A DNA stretch of 64,000 nucleotides from Bacillota bacterium (lineage in GTDB: Bacteria > Bacillota > Clostridia > Lachnospirales > Lachnospiraceae), in NCBI GenBank assembly GCA_023414875.1, contig JAEZMV010000025.1:1-64000 (forward strand), in the 5' to 3' direction. The translations under genes and the position numbers were made by a program. The notes under the pieces are model-generated. The model saw nothing but the letters and a program-made list of their open reading frames with translations. It was not told the origin of the DNA and ran no database searches. The first letter of the stretch is position 1. Every line of letters starts with the position of its first letter. Shown here in pieces: positions 16,666 through 25,155 of this stretch.

Positions 16666-17638
16666 TGATAATAAAAAACAGGATGTAAATACAGAAATGA
16701 TATTGGTAGATGAGGCATTAGAGCTGGTGATGACGGAGGTGGATAACATCCTCTCTAAATCACCGCTCATAATACGAGAATACACCGGGCATCTGATGAC
16801 CTCACGAGGTAAATTTATTCGTGCGATTTCTGTAATCATGTGTGCCGAGGATAATGAAGGCTACGTCCATCCGAATGCAATAAAGATAGCTGCAGCAATC
16901 GAAATTCTGCATCTGGCAACCTTGGTTCATGATGATATCATAGATAATGCAGATCTTCGAAGAGGAGAAGTTACCCTTCAGAAAAAGTATGGTAAGAAAA
17001 CAGCAGTGATATGCGGAGACTATCTGTTAAGCGTTTCACTTCGTATGGCGGCATCCATTGAGAATAAAAAGGATTATTTGGATCTCGAATTACCTGATTA
17101 TGTAGGTAAGATATGTTTGGGAGAACTTAACCAGCATATTAACAATGCCAACCTTAACTTGACAATTTATCGTTACTTAAAAATTATAGCAGGAAAAACA
17201 GCTGCTCTGTTTGAAGCCTCCTTTTTTGCCGGTGCAATTATATCCGGCAGCAAGGAACCGGAAGCTAAAAAATATAAGCGTTTAGGTAACTATATCGGTA
17301 TGATTTTTCAGTTGACCGATGATTGTATTGATTTTGAAAATACGGTGGAAACCGCTAATAAGCCGGTGCAATCCGATTATGAACAGGGTGTAATTACACT
17401 TCCGTTAATCCATGCTTTAAAGGAATTAACGGATTTTAAAGCTAAGGCAAAAACCCAAGGATTAACCAGAGAGGAAATCAATTCTGCGGTTGAAAAGACC
17501 GGTGGTATCGGATTTACCCGTATGGTAGTCAGACGTTATTATGACAAAGCAATGCAAATCATAGGTGGTTTGGATATCACAGAGAGTAAAAAATCAAAAT
17601 TAGTATCCATACTTAATAAAGCATCACGTTTATCTTAA
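16658..17638 (+). CDS. dmkB: Polyprenyl diphosphate synthase (EET DmkB-like)
   Basis: The start at 16658 (MINDNKKQDVNTEM) overlaps the ndh2 stop in ATGATTAA, a coupling arrangement; the frame is open upstream to 16583 within ndh2. 326 residues of the trans-prenyl synthase family: first Asp-rich motif LVHDDIIDNADLRRG and second motif FQLTDDCIDFEN, which bind the Mg-diphosphate of the allylic substrate and IPP. It should build the long isoprenoid tail of the quinone. Its position between a quinone-reducing NADH dehydrogenase and a prenyltransferase points to a dedicated demethylmenaquinone branch. Chain length cannot be read reliably. Confidence 0.87.
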   Translation: MINDNKKQDVNTEMILVDEALELVMTEVDNILSKSPLIIREYTGHLMTSRGKFIRAISVIMCAEDNEGYVHPNAIKIAAAIEILHLATLVHDDIIDNADLRRGEVTLQKKYGKKTAVICGDYLLSVSLRMAASIENKKDYLDLELPDYVGKICLGELNQHINNANLNLTIYRYLKIIAGKTAALFEASFFAGAIISGSKEPEAKKYKRLGNYIGMIFQLTDDCIDFENTVETANKPVQSDYEQGVITLPLIHALKELTDFKAKAKTQGLTREEINSAVEKTGGIGFTRMVVRRYYDKAMQIIGGLDITESKKSKLVSILNKASRLS

Positions 17639-17717
17639 TAAAAGAAAACTCGATAGGATAATATACGAGGCAAAGATTCGCTAGGAATCAAAGATACGTG
17701 TAGAATAGGTGGAAGAT

Positions 17718-18620
17718 GTGATAAAAAGATTTTTAAGCTATGTAGAAATTATGACAAAGATAACCAGTACGTTTGCTTTCCTTATAACAATAGCGTTACT
17801 ATTATATAGGGAGCAGTCGATTAACTGGGGATTGACGGGATTGTTTTTTGCTTCCATGTTCCTGTTTGATCTTACTACGACAGCAATCAATAACTATATT
17901 GATACCAAGAATAATCATCAGGAGCTGCAGTTTAGCAGAAAAAATGCTTTAATTATAATTTATATATTATTTGGTATAAGCACAGCATTAGGACTATATC
18001 TGGCGTATTTGACCGATGTTGTAATCCTCTTGGTCGGAGGGATCTGTTTTCTGTGCGGAGTATTATATACTTATGGACCGGTTCCGATCTCCAGGCAGCC
18101 GTTGGGTGAAGTAATGTCCGGTATGTTTTATGGTTTGCTGATACCCTTTATACTTTTATATATAAATTCCCCGGCAGGTACTTATGTAACCTTGAATGTC
18201 AATTATTCAACAATATCTCTAACCTTGAATAATGGGCCCCTTTTAACCTTATTACTTTTTTCAATCATACCCTTTAGTACGACTGCCAATATCATGTTGG
18301 CAAATAACATCTGTGATCTGGAAAAGGATATTCTGGTAAAGAGACATACATTACCTTATTATATTGGGAAAAACGCGTTATATCTGTTTGCAGGTTTATA
18401 TTATTTAACATATGCTGCAACTATCGCAATGGTAGCCTTTGGTATCATTCACCCAATTTGCTTATTGGTACTTGCATCTCTGATACCTGTACAGAAAAAT
18501 ATCAATGGCTTCTTTAAAAAGCAGGAGAAAGCAACCACCTTTATCCTAGCTATCAAAAACTTTATTATCATTATGGGAGCTAATACGCTTCTGATCTTTA
18601 TCGGTTCTTTGATAAAATAA
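17718..18620 (+). CDS. dmkA: UbiA-family prenyltransferase (EET DmkA-like)
   Basis: The GTG at 17718 is preferred because AGGTGG lies 5 nt upstream; a GTG at 17709 in the same frame has no ribosome site. About 300 residues with eight to nine membrane spans. The two Asp-rich UbiA motifs are present: NNYIDTKNN and NNICDLEKDILVKRHTLP. Members join a polyprenyl chain to an aromatic acceptor; MenA/DmkA types use 1,4-dihydroxy-2-naphthoate to make demethylmenaquinone. The acceptor is inferred from the EET context. Biosynthesis of the naphthoate head group is not encoded in the window. Confidence 0.85.
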   Translation: MIKRFLSYVEIMTKITSTFAFLITIALLLYREQSINWGLTGLFFASMFLFDLTTTAINNYIDTKNNHQELQFSRKNALIIIYILFGISTALGLYLAYLTDVVILLVGGICFLCGVLYTYGPVPISRQPLGEVMSGMFYGLLIPFILLYINSPAGTYVTLNVNYSTISLTLNNGPLLTLLLFSIIPFSTTANIMLANNICDLEKDILVKRHTLPYYIGKNALYLFAGLYYLTYAATIAMVAFGIIHPICLLVLASLIPVQKNINGFFKKQEKATTFILAIKNFIIIMGANTLLIFIGSLIK

Positions 18621-18724
18621 AGCTGATACTGATACTTATTTAATTTTTTGTGATATATTCTTCCCGTTTTATCGCGGGGTTAATATAATAGATATTAATT
18701 AACAACATATATGGAGGACAAAAA

Positions 18725-19819
18725 ATGAAAAAAATTTCTGTATTATTACTTGCATTACTTCTGGTAGTTGGATTAATTACCGGATGTGGCAAGAAAGATG
18801 AAAAAGAGGATGTAAAAGATACTCCTACGACAGCTCCTGTTGATACAACTGAGCCTACAGAGGGAGCTTCAACAGATGGCACTACTGCAGCTGCGAAAAC
18901 AGGTCTTGCAGTACTTACATCAATTTCAAAATCTAAAGACGCAGCAGCTGACGCTGATGGATTAGCACAGGTAGATTCTACAATCGTAGCTGTATTAGTT
19001 GGTGCTGATGGAAAAATCTTAGATTGTAAAATTGACGCTGCTCAGACAAAGGTAAACTTCTCTATGGAAGGTAAGCTTGTAACTGATATCGCTACTATTG
19101 TTAAATCAAAACAAGAGCTCGGAACAGACTACGGTATGCAGAAAGCTTCTAAAATCGGTAAAGAGTGGAATGAACAAGCTAACGCATTTGCAGAATATGT
19201 TATCGGTAAGACACTTGATGAAGTAACTGGTATAGCAGTTAACGAAGCAGGCGCAGCAGCTGACGCTGACTTAGCAGCATCTGTTACCATAGGAATTGGA
19301 ACTTACATAGCAGCTATTGAAAAAGCAGTTGCAGCTGCTCAGGATTTAGGTGCTGTTGAAGGAGATCAATTAGGTCTTGCTCTTACCACTGATATTGCTA
19401 AATCCAAAGATGCTAGTGCTGAAGGGGATGGCTTAGCTCAGGCTTATACTAACATCTCTGTTGTTACAGTAGGTGCTGATGGTAAGATCACAAGCGCTAT
19501 TACTGATGCAGTTCAGGGTAATGTAAACTTCTCAACTGCTGGTGTTATAACTAGCGATTTAGCTTCAACTCCTTTAACAAAGCTTGAATTAAAAGATGAT
19601 TATGGTATGAAAAAAGCTTCTAAAATCGGTAAAGAGTGGTATGAGCAGGCAAATGCATTCTCAGCTTATGTAACTGGAAAAACTCTTGATGAAGTTAAGG
19701 GTATTGCATTAAATGAAGAAGGCGTTGCAGCTGACGCTGATTTAGCAGCATCTGTATCTGTACACGTAGGTCCTTTCATTGCTAACATTGAAAAGGCTTC
19801 TGTAAACGCAGCTAAGTAA
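18725..19819 (+). CDS. pplA: Flavinylated surface lipoprotein, two tandem FMN domains (EET PplA-like)
   Basis: 364 residues with a lipoprotein signal (hydrophobic segment, then LITGC, Cys21), a Thr/Pro/Ala linker of about 35 residues and two homologous domains of about 150 residues. Both repeats contain SKxxDASAxxDGLAQ-like, GADGKI, KASKIGKEW, GKTLDEV and DADLAASV elements. The DADLAAS sequences (S186 and S343) loosely fit the D-x-x-S/T-x-A-S/T pattern that ApbE enzymes flavinylate, so each domain likely carries one covalent FMN. It would relay electrons across the wall to external acceptors. GGAG precedes the ATG. Strong codon repetition and small-residue richness suggest high expression. 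The next gene encodes ApbE. Confidence 0.85.
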   Translation: MKKISVLLLALLLVVGLITGCGKKDEKEDVKDTPTTAPVDTTEPTEGASTDGTTAAAKTGLAVLTSISKSKDAAADADGLAQVDSTIVAVLVGADGKILDCKIDAAQTKVNFSMEGKLVTDIATIVKSKQELGTDYGMQKASKIGKEWNEQANAFAEYVIGKTLDEVTGIAVNEAGAAADADLAASVTIGIGTYIAAIEKAVAAAQDLGAVEGDQLGLALTTDIAKSKDASAEGDGLAQAYTNISVVTVGADGKITSAITDAVQGNVNFSTAGVITSDLASTPLTKLELKDDYGMKKASKIGKEWYEQANAFSAYVTGKTLDEVKGIALNEEGVAADADLAASVSVHVGPFIANIEKASVNAAK

Positions 19820-19840
19820 TAATTAATGTACCAATACATT

Positions 19841-19877
19841 GGGAGTGTTGTAGTGTTTTGCAACACTCTCATTTTAA
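19841..19877 (+). terminator. Terminator/attenuator between pplA and fmnB
   Basis: Stem GAGTGTTG / CAACACTC with a 10-nt loop followed by TCATTTTA, 22 nt after pplA and 16 nt before fmnB. Partial termination here would give much more lipoprotein than ApbE mRNA. Confidence 0.7.
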
Positions 19878-19892
19878 TGACAGAGGATTAAG

Positions 19893-20951
19893 GTGATTTC
19901 ATTGATAAAAAAGCTAACAGTTATATTAATAATCCTATCTATTATGATTAGCTTGACCGCTTGCGGTGCTCAGGAAAAGAAAACGCGATATTCGGCTCAA
20001 TTTTTAGAACTATTTGATACTGTTACTACAATTGTAGGTTATGCCAAGGATGAAGAAACCTTTTCTGAATATGCACAATTGATTTATGATTCTCTGAAGG
20101 AGTATCATAAACTTTATGATAAATATCATGATTATGAAGGAATTAACAATATTAAGACCATCAACGAAAATGCAGGAATTGCTCCGGTGAAGGTAGATCA
20201 AAGAATTATTGACCTGCTTTTATTTTCACTAGAAGCATATGAGTTTTCCGGCGGTGAAGTCAATATAGCCTTTGGTGCAGTGCTGGAGGTATGGCATGAT
20301 TATCGTGAAGCAGGAACTAATGACCCGGAACATGCAGAGCTGCCACCGATGGATGTGTTGGAGGAAAAAGCAAAGCATACAGATATTAACAAATTAATTA
20401 TCGATGAAGAAGCTTCTACCGTGTATCTGGAAGATCCCGAGATGAGTCTAGATGTAGGTGCGATAGCAAAGGGGTACGCTACCGAACAGGTTGCGTTGAT
20501 AACAATGCAAAACGGGTATATGGACGGATTACTTAGTGTGGGCGGTAATGTTCGGTCGATAGGTAGTCGTGAGAAGAAGGGTGAGCCTTGGAATGTTGGG
20601 ATACAAAACCCTGACTTGGAAAGCGAAGAGCAATATTTATATATATTAAATCTACAAAATCTGTCTCTGGTTTCGAGTGGCGATTATGAAAGGTACTACA
20701 CCGTTAAGGGGAAAGAGTATCATCATATTATTGATCCCCAGACCTTAATGCCTGCTGATTATTTTACAGCAGTATCTATTGTAACAGAGGATTCCGGTTT
20801 GGCAGATGCTCTATCAACCACAATCTTTAATCTACCGCTTGAAGAGGGACTTAATTTAATTGAAAGTTTACCGGATACCGAGGCATTATGGGTTATGAAG
20901 AACGGAGAAATGAAGTACAGTTCAAATTTTAAGGATTTAATTAAAAAATAG
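19893..20951 (+). CDS. fmnB: FAD:protein FMN transferase, ApbE family lipoprotein (EET FmnB-like)
   Basis: 352 residues from a GTG with AGAGGA 5 nt upstream; an in-frame TTG at 19902 behind AAGGTG is an alternative start. The N-terminus is a lipoprotein signal ending SLTACG. ApbE signatures are visible: LDVGAIAKGYATEQV, LLSVGGNVRSIG, and EYHHIIDPQTLMPA followed by SGLADALSTTIFNL. The enzyme uses FAD and Mg to attach FMN through a phosphoester to Ser or Thr of target proteins outside the membrane. The preceding lipoprotein with duplicated DADLAAS motifs is the evident substrate. Confidence 0.88.
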   Translation: MISLIKKLTVILIILSIMISLTACGAQEKKTRYSAQFLELFDTVTTIVGYAKDEETFSEYAQLIYDSLKEYHKLYDKYHDYEGINNIKTINENAGIAPVKVDQRIIDLLLFSLEAYEFSGGEVNIAFGAVLEVWHDYREAGTNDPEHAELPPMDVLEEKAKHTDINKLIIDEEASTVYLEDPEMSLDVGAIAKGYATEQVALITMQNGYMDGLLSVGGNVRSIGSREKKGEPWNVGIQNPDLESEEQYLYILNLQNLSLVSSGDYERYYTVKGKEYHHIIDPQTLMPADYFTAVSIVTEDSGLADALSTTIFNLPLEEGLNLIESLPDTEALWVMKNGEMKYSSNFKDLIKK

Positions 20952-20960
20952 ACACCTATT

Positions 20961-20990
20961 AAGGATTCCGGCTTGTCGGAGTCCTTTACT
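20961..20990 (+). terminator. Terminator of the EET locus
   Basis: 10-bp stem AAGGATTCCG / CGGAGTCCTT with loop GCTTGT, 9 nt after the fmnB stop and followed by TTACTTAT. Confidence 0.75.
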
Positions 20991-21175
20991 TATCCTAAGC
21001 GAAAGCGGCTCCGCTTCGGAATCATTTATCGAAATTATATCTGTACCTTAGTTAATGTGTGAACAGTAACAAATGATATTCACTTTTGCAGGTTCATTCT
21101 TTGTTCTACTTGCATTGTATGTCTCTTTGGATTAAAATTAATTTTATAATATATAGGAAAAGAATGGGGGATAAC

Positions 21176-21628
21176 ATGGATCATATCGATAAGCAACTGC
21201 TAATTATGCTCCAGGATAATGCGAGAGTTCCTTTAAAGCAGCTTGCTGAGAAGGTGTATTTGTCCTCTCCGGCGGTGGCAGCAAGAATTGCCAGGTTAGA
21301 GAAACAGGGTATCATAAAAGGGTATCATACAGATATAGATTGGTTGAAATTAGGGCATCACATTACTGCGTTCATTAACCTTGAGGTTGCGCCTACACAA
21401 AAATCGGAGTTCTATCCATTTATAAAGGCCTGTCCTAATGTAATGGAATGTAATTGTGTTACCGGTAATTATTCCATGCTCATTAAGGTCTGTTTTCAGA
21501 GTACGATGGATTTAGATGCATTTATCGGTGATGTACAAAAATTTGGTAAGACAAGCACTCAGATTGTTTTCTCTACGGCCGTAGAGCATCGTGGTATTAA
21601 AATATTAGGAAGCGACAAAGAGGAATAA
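21176..21628 (+). CDS. Lrp/AsnC-family transcriptional regulator
   Basis: The ATG at 21176 (MDHIDKQLLIMLQDNARV) has GGGGGA 5 nt upstream; the frame is open further upstream but lacks signals. 150 residues: an N-terminal winged helix with the typical DNARVPLKQLAEKVYLSSPAVAARIARLEKQGII, and a C-terminal RAM/effector domain (AFINLEVAP, CNCVTGNYSMLIKV). Members respond to amino acids and act as local or global regulators. The 13-nt gap to the next gene suggests co-transcription with an ArsR-type regulator. The target is unknown. Confidence 0.88.
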   Translation: MDHIDKQLLIMLQDNARVPLKQLAEKVYLSSPAVAARIARLEKQGIIKGYHTDIDWLKLGHHITAFINLEVAPTQKSEFYPFIKACPNVMECNCVTGNYSMLIKVCFQSTMDLDAFIGDVQKFGKTSTQIVFSTAVEHRGIKILGSDKEE

Positions 21629-21641
21629 GAGGGACGTTGCT

Positions 21642-22562
21642 ATGATACAAACCATTAAAATGAATTTGGATGATACCTGGCAGTTGTCGAATATATCGAA
21701 AGCCTTATCCTCAGAAACCAGAATTGAGATACTTAGACAATTGCGGTCAAAGGATCTTAATGTGAATGAAATAGCAGAGATACTGGATATACCTGCCTCC
21801 TCCTCCGCAGCACATGTGAAGGTTTTAGAAGAAGCAGGTATGATAAAGACAACCCTTCAGCCCGGCATTCGGGGATCGATGAAGGTATGCCACGTCATAC
21901 TTGATCATATCTATATAGAGATGAATACAACCAGAAATTTGGAGCAGGATGAAGAGATAATAAAAATGCCGATAGGCAACTATGTGGATTATAAAATAGA
22001 ACCAACCTGTGGGATTGTAAGTTCGAAGGGGCCGATCGGTTCAGAGGATGAACCACGCTGTTTTTATCTTCCGGAACGTGTGGAGGCTCAACTAATCTGG
22101 CTAGGTCATGGGTATATAGAATATCGTTTTCCGACTAACTCTTTTCTTGAAAAAGAGGTTAAGAGGCTGGAGATTTCCATGGAGTTATGTTCGGAGGATC
22201 ATGAGTATAATATGGAATATCCATCGGACATCACCTTATGGGTCAATGGCGTGGAAGCAGGAACCTGGACCTGTCAAAGTGATTTCGGAGGGCGCCGTGG
22301 AAAGCTTAATCCTGATTGGTGGCCGGATAAAAATACTCAGTTTGGAGTGTTGAAGACTTGGAAAATCTCGGATCAGGGTAGCTTTATCGATGATGAGAAA
22401 TCAGTGCAGCATAAACTTGAGGAATTTCAGTTGAATCAGAAGGACTATATATCTGTACGGATAGGAATCAAGGAGGATGCGCGGAATAAAGGCGGACTTA
22501 ATTTATTTGGTGAAAGCTTTGGGGACTATGCGCAAAATATCGTGATGAAGATGATATTTTAA
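21642..22562 (+). CDS. ArsR-type winged-helix regulator with large C-terminal domain
   Basis: 306 residues. Residues about 15-85 are an ArsR/SmtB-like winged helix (SKALSSETRIEILRQL, VNEIAEILDIPASSSAAHVKVLEEAGMI). ArsR proteins normally stop near 100-120 residues; here about 200 more follow, rich in Trp and beta-strand sequence (PSDITLWVNGVEAGTWTCQSD, LNPDWWPDKNTQFG), resembling a carbohydrate- or ligand-binding beta domain. No Cys metal site is evident in the helix domain. The location directly upstream of galK-galE suggests a sugar-responsive regulator, but that is inferred from position only. Confidence 0.75.
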   Translation: MIQTIKMNLDDTWQLSNISKALSSETRIEILRQLRSKDLNVNEIAEILDIPASSSAAHVKVLEEAGMIKTTLQPGIRGSMKVCHVILDHIYIEMNTTRNLEQDEEIIKMPIGNYVDYKIEPTCGIVSSKGPIGSEDEPRCFYLPERVEAQLIWLGHGYIEYRFPTNSFLEKEVKRLEISMELCSEDHEYNMEYPSDITLWVNGVEAGTWTCQSDFGGRRGKLNPDWWPDKNTQFGVLKTWKISDQGSFIDDEKSVQHKLEEFQLNQKDYISVRIGIKEDARNKGGLNLFGESFGDYAQNIVMKMIF

Positions 22563-22580
22563 CCGCATAAGAAATAAGAT

Positions 22581-22617
22581 TTCCTCTTTACATATACGGT
22601 AGAGAGGAGTATTATTT
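22581..22617 (+). terminator. Terminator after the regulator pair
   Basis: Stem TCCTCTTTAC / GTAGAGAGGA (10 bp, one G-U) with a 7-nt loop, followed by GTATTATTT. It separates the regulators from galK. Confidence 0.6.
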
Positions 22618-22768
22618 ACTCAAACAAACAAAAATATTGTTATAAAACAGAATTTATATAATAAATAAATAATAAAGAAATAACATAAAGCAATAGAGAA
22701 GTATGCAGGTAGGAGATTTTAGCATAATGAAATAATACTTATTAAGTGGAACATATAAGGAGAAAAGT

Positions 22769-23950
22769 ATGAAAAGAGAGCTGATACAAAAATTTGAAGA
22801 GGTTTTTGGTATGGAAGGAGATTATCAGGTTTATTTTGCCCCAGGCAGAGTAAATCTGATAGGAGAACATACGGATTATAACGGTGGACATGTATTTCCC
22901 TGTGCTCTGACTATTGGTACTTATGCAGTAGCAAGGAAGAGAAAAGATAAGACACTTCGCTTCTATTCGATCAACTTTGAGGAATTAGGAGTGATAGAAT
23001 CCTCTATTGAGAATTTAGAGAAGAGGGAAGAGGATGATTGGGCAAATTACCCCAAGGGTGTGATTTGGACGCTACAGAGCAAGGGGTACAAGCTCGAGAA
23101 TGGTATGGACGTAATCTATTACGGCAATATACCAAACGGATCAGGTCTATCCTCATCAGCTTCTATTGAGGTTCTGACCGGATTCCTTCTGATGCATATG
23201 TTTGGGCTTGATATCAGCCTGAAGAACCTGGCATTATACAGCCAATATGCAGAGAACAAATTTATCGGTGTTAATTGTGGAATTATGGATCAGTTTGCAA
23301 TAGCAATGGGCAAGAAAAACAATGCTATTTTTCTGGATACGTCAGATTTATCCCATGAGTATGCACCACTTGATTTAGGTGATGCAAAAATTGTTATTAT
23401 GAATACCAATAAAAAACGTGGACTTGGGGATTCAAAATATAACGAAAGAAGAAGTGAATGTGAGACAGCTTTAAAAGATTTACAGAAGGTGATTTCTATC
23501 AATGCACTTGGTGAATTATCAGAGGAAGAGTTTGAAGCGCATAAAGATGCGATTAAAGACAAAGTCCATGCAAAGCGTGCAAAGCATGCCGTTTATGAAA
23601 ATCAGAGAACGATTAAGGCGGTAGAGGCTTTAAAAAATAAAGATATTGGCTTGTTTGGTAAGCTGATGGATACCTCCCATGTATCTCTTCAATACGATTA
23701 CGAGGTTACAGGAAAGGAGCTTGATACTATCGTTAGAGCCGCTTGGAAGCAGGAGGGTGTAATTGGAGCCAGAATGACCGGCGCAGGTTTTGGAGGTTGT
23801 GCTGTCAGTATCGTTAAGGAAGCTGCAATTGGGGCATTTATTCAGAAGGTAGGTAAGGAATACTTAGATAAAGTAGGGTATGAGGCTTCCTTCTATGTGG
23901 TTGAGATTGGAAATGGACCTCTTGTGCTCTCGGCAAGGGAATGTAACTAA
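22769..23950 (+). CDS. galK: Galactokinase
   Basis: 393 residues, GHMP kinase superfamily, full length. Phosphorylates alpha-D-galactose at C1 with ATP, first step of the Leloir pathway. Seen: galactokinase signature GRVNLIGEHTDYNGG near residue 28, ATP loop NGSGLSSSAS, and the C-terminal GARMTGAGFGGCAVS. The ribosome site AAGGAG lies just upstream of the ATG. galE follows 82 nt later in the same direction; galT is not in the window. The upstream intergenic region of about 150 nt is very AT-rich and probably contains the promoter. Confidence 0.96.
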   Translation: MKRELIQKFEEVFGMEGDYQVYFAPGRVNLIGEHTDYNGGHVFPCALTIGTYAVARKRKDKTLRFYSINFEELGVIESSIENLEKREEDDWANYPKGVIWTLQSKGYKLENGMDVIYYGNIPNGSGLSSSASIEVLTGFLLMHMFGLDISLKNLALYSQYAENKFIGVNCGIMDQFAIAMGKKNNAIFLDTSDLSHEYAPLDLGDAKIVIMNTNKKRGLGDSKYNERRSECETALKDLQKVISINALGELSEEEFEAHKDAIKDKVHAKRAKHAVYENQRTIKAVEALKNKDIGLFGKLMDTSHVSLQYDYEVTGKELDTIVRAAWKQEGVIGARMTGAGFGGCAVSIVKEAAIGAFIQKVGKEYLDKVGYEASFYVVEIGNGPLVLSARECN

Positions 23951-24032
23951 TATGTATATACTGTACATAAATTAAATTTAATTATTAAGTTTTGCAATTA
24001 CCTGTGTATATATAAAAGGGAGGATAATAACG

Positions 24033-25019
24033 ATGACAATTTTAGTATTAGGGGGAGCGGGATACATAGGCTCCCATACTGTATATGAACTGATTGACAG
24101 AGGTGAAGATGTTGTAATTATAGACAATTTAGAAACAGGCTATAAGGAAGCAGTTCACCCTAGGGCACGTTTTTATCAAGGGGATATTCGTGACCGGAGC
24201 TTTCTTGACTATGTATTTGACAAAGAGAAGATTGATGCGGTAATTCATTTTGCTGCTAATTCTCTGGTTGGTGAGAGCATGGTTAACCCGCTAAAGTACT
24301 ATGACAATAATCTTTGCGGAACTAAGGTGTTATTGGAAGCAATGGTAGCTCATAGCATTGATAAAATTGTATTTTCTTCCACGGCAGCTACCTATGGGGA
24401 GCCGGAGAGTATACCGATTATGGAAACGGATAAAACCCAGCCGACTAATACCTATGGAGAAACGAAATTATCCATGGAGAAAATGTTTCATTGGACTGGA
24501 AAGGCACATGGTTTAAAGTTTGTTTCTCTCCGTTACTTTAACGCCTGCGGAGCTCATAAAAGCGGTTTAATCGGAGAGGCGCATAATCCGGAAACACACT
24601 TGATACCTTTAATTCTACAGGTTCCGAATAGAAAGAGAACAGCAATCAGTATCTTCGGGGAGGATTATCCTACGAAGGATGGTACCTGTATTAGAGACTA
24701 CATCCACGTTACTGATTTAGCTCAGGCTCATATCTTAGCAGTGGAATACCTGAAGAAGGGGAAGGAAAGTAACATTTTCAATCTGGGAAATGGAGTAGGC
24801 TTTACCGTGAAAGAGGTAATTGAGGTGGCTCGCAAAGTTACCGGTGACCCGATTGAGGTCGAGTACGCTCCCAGACGAGCAGGCGACCCTGCGGTTCTAA
24901 TCGCTTCCAGTGAAAAGGCGAAGACCATTCTTGGATGGAAGCCGGAGCATGCAGATTTGGAGGAAATCATAGCTACCGCGTGGAATTGGCATAAAAAACA
25001 TCCCAACGGATATAGGTAG
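24033..25019 (+). CDS. galE: UDP-glucose 4-epimerase
   Basis: 328 residues, short-chain dehydrogenase fold. Interconverts UDP-galactose and UDP-glucose with bound NAD. Seen: NAD-binding GGAGYIGSH at the N-terminus, substrate/catalytic STAATYGEPE, catalytic YGETK (Tyr-x3-Lys), SLRYFNACGAH and the C-terminal EYAPRRAGDPAVLIASSEKA. GGGAGG precedes the ATG. It is co-oriented with galK and probably in the same unit, supplying the second half of galactose use or UDP-galactose for surface polymers. Confidence 0.96.
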   Translation: MTILVLGGAGYIGSHTVYELIDRGEDVVIIDNLETGYKEAVHPRARFYQGDIRDRSFLDYVFDKEKIDAVIHFAANSLVGESMVNPLKYYDNNLCGTKVLLEAMVAHSIDKIVFSSTAATYGEPESIPIMETDKTQPTNTYGETKLSMEKMFHWTGKAHGLKFVSLRYFNACGAHKSGLIGEAHNPETHLIPLILQVPNRKRTAISIFGEDYPTKDGTCIRDYIHVTDLAQAHILAVEYLKKGKESNIFNLGNGVGFTVKEVIEVARKVTGDPIEVEYAPRRAGDPAVLIASSEKAKTILGWKPEHADLEEIIATAWNWHKKHPNGYR

Positions 25020-25155
25020 GAGGTTTAAGTACAAGGGCTTTTATTGCAATTGACAGATAGATTATGAAATGGTTTAATTGGATTATATAATAAATACCAA
25101 CTACAATCCGAAAAGACACATGTAGAATATATTATTTTCAGCATGAGAGGCACAT

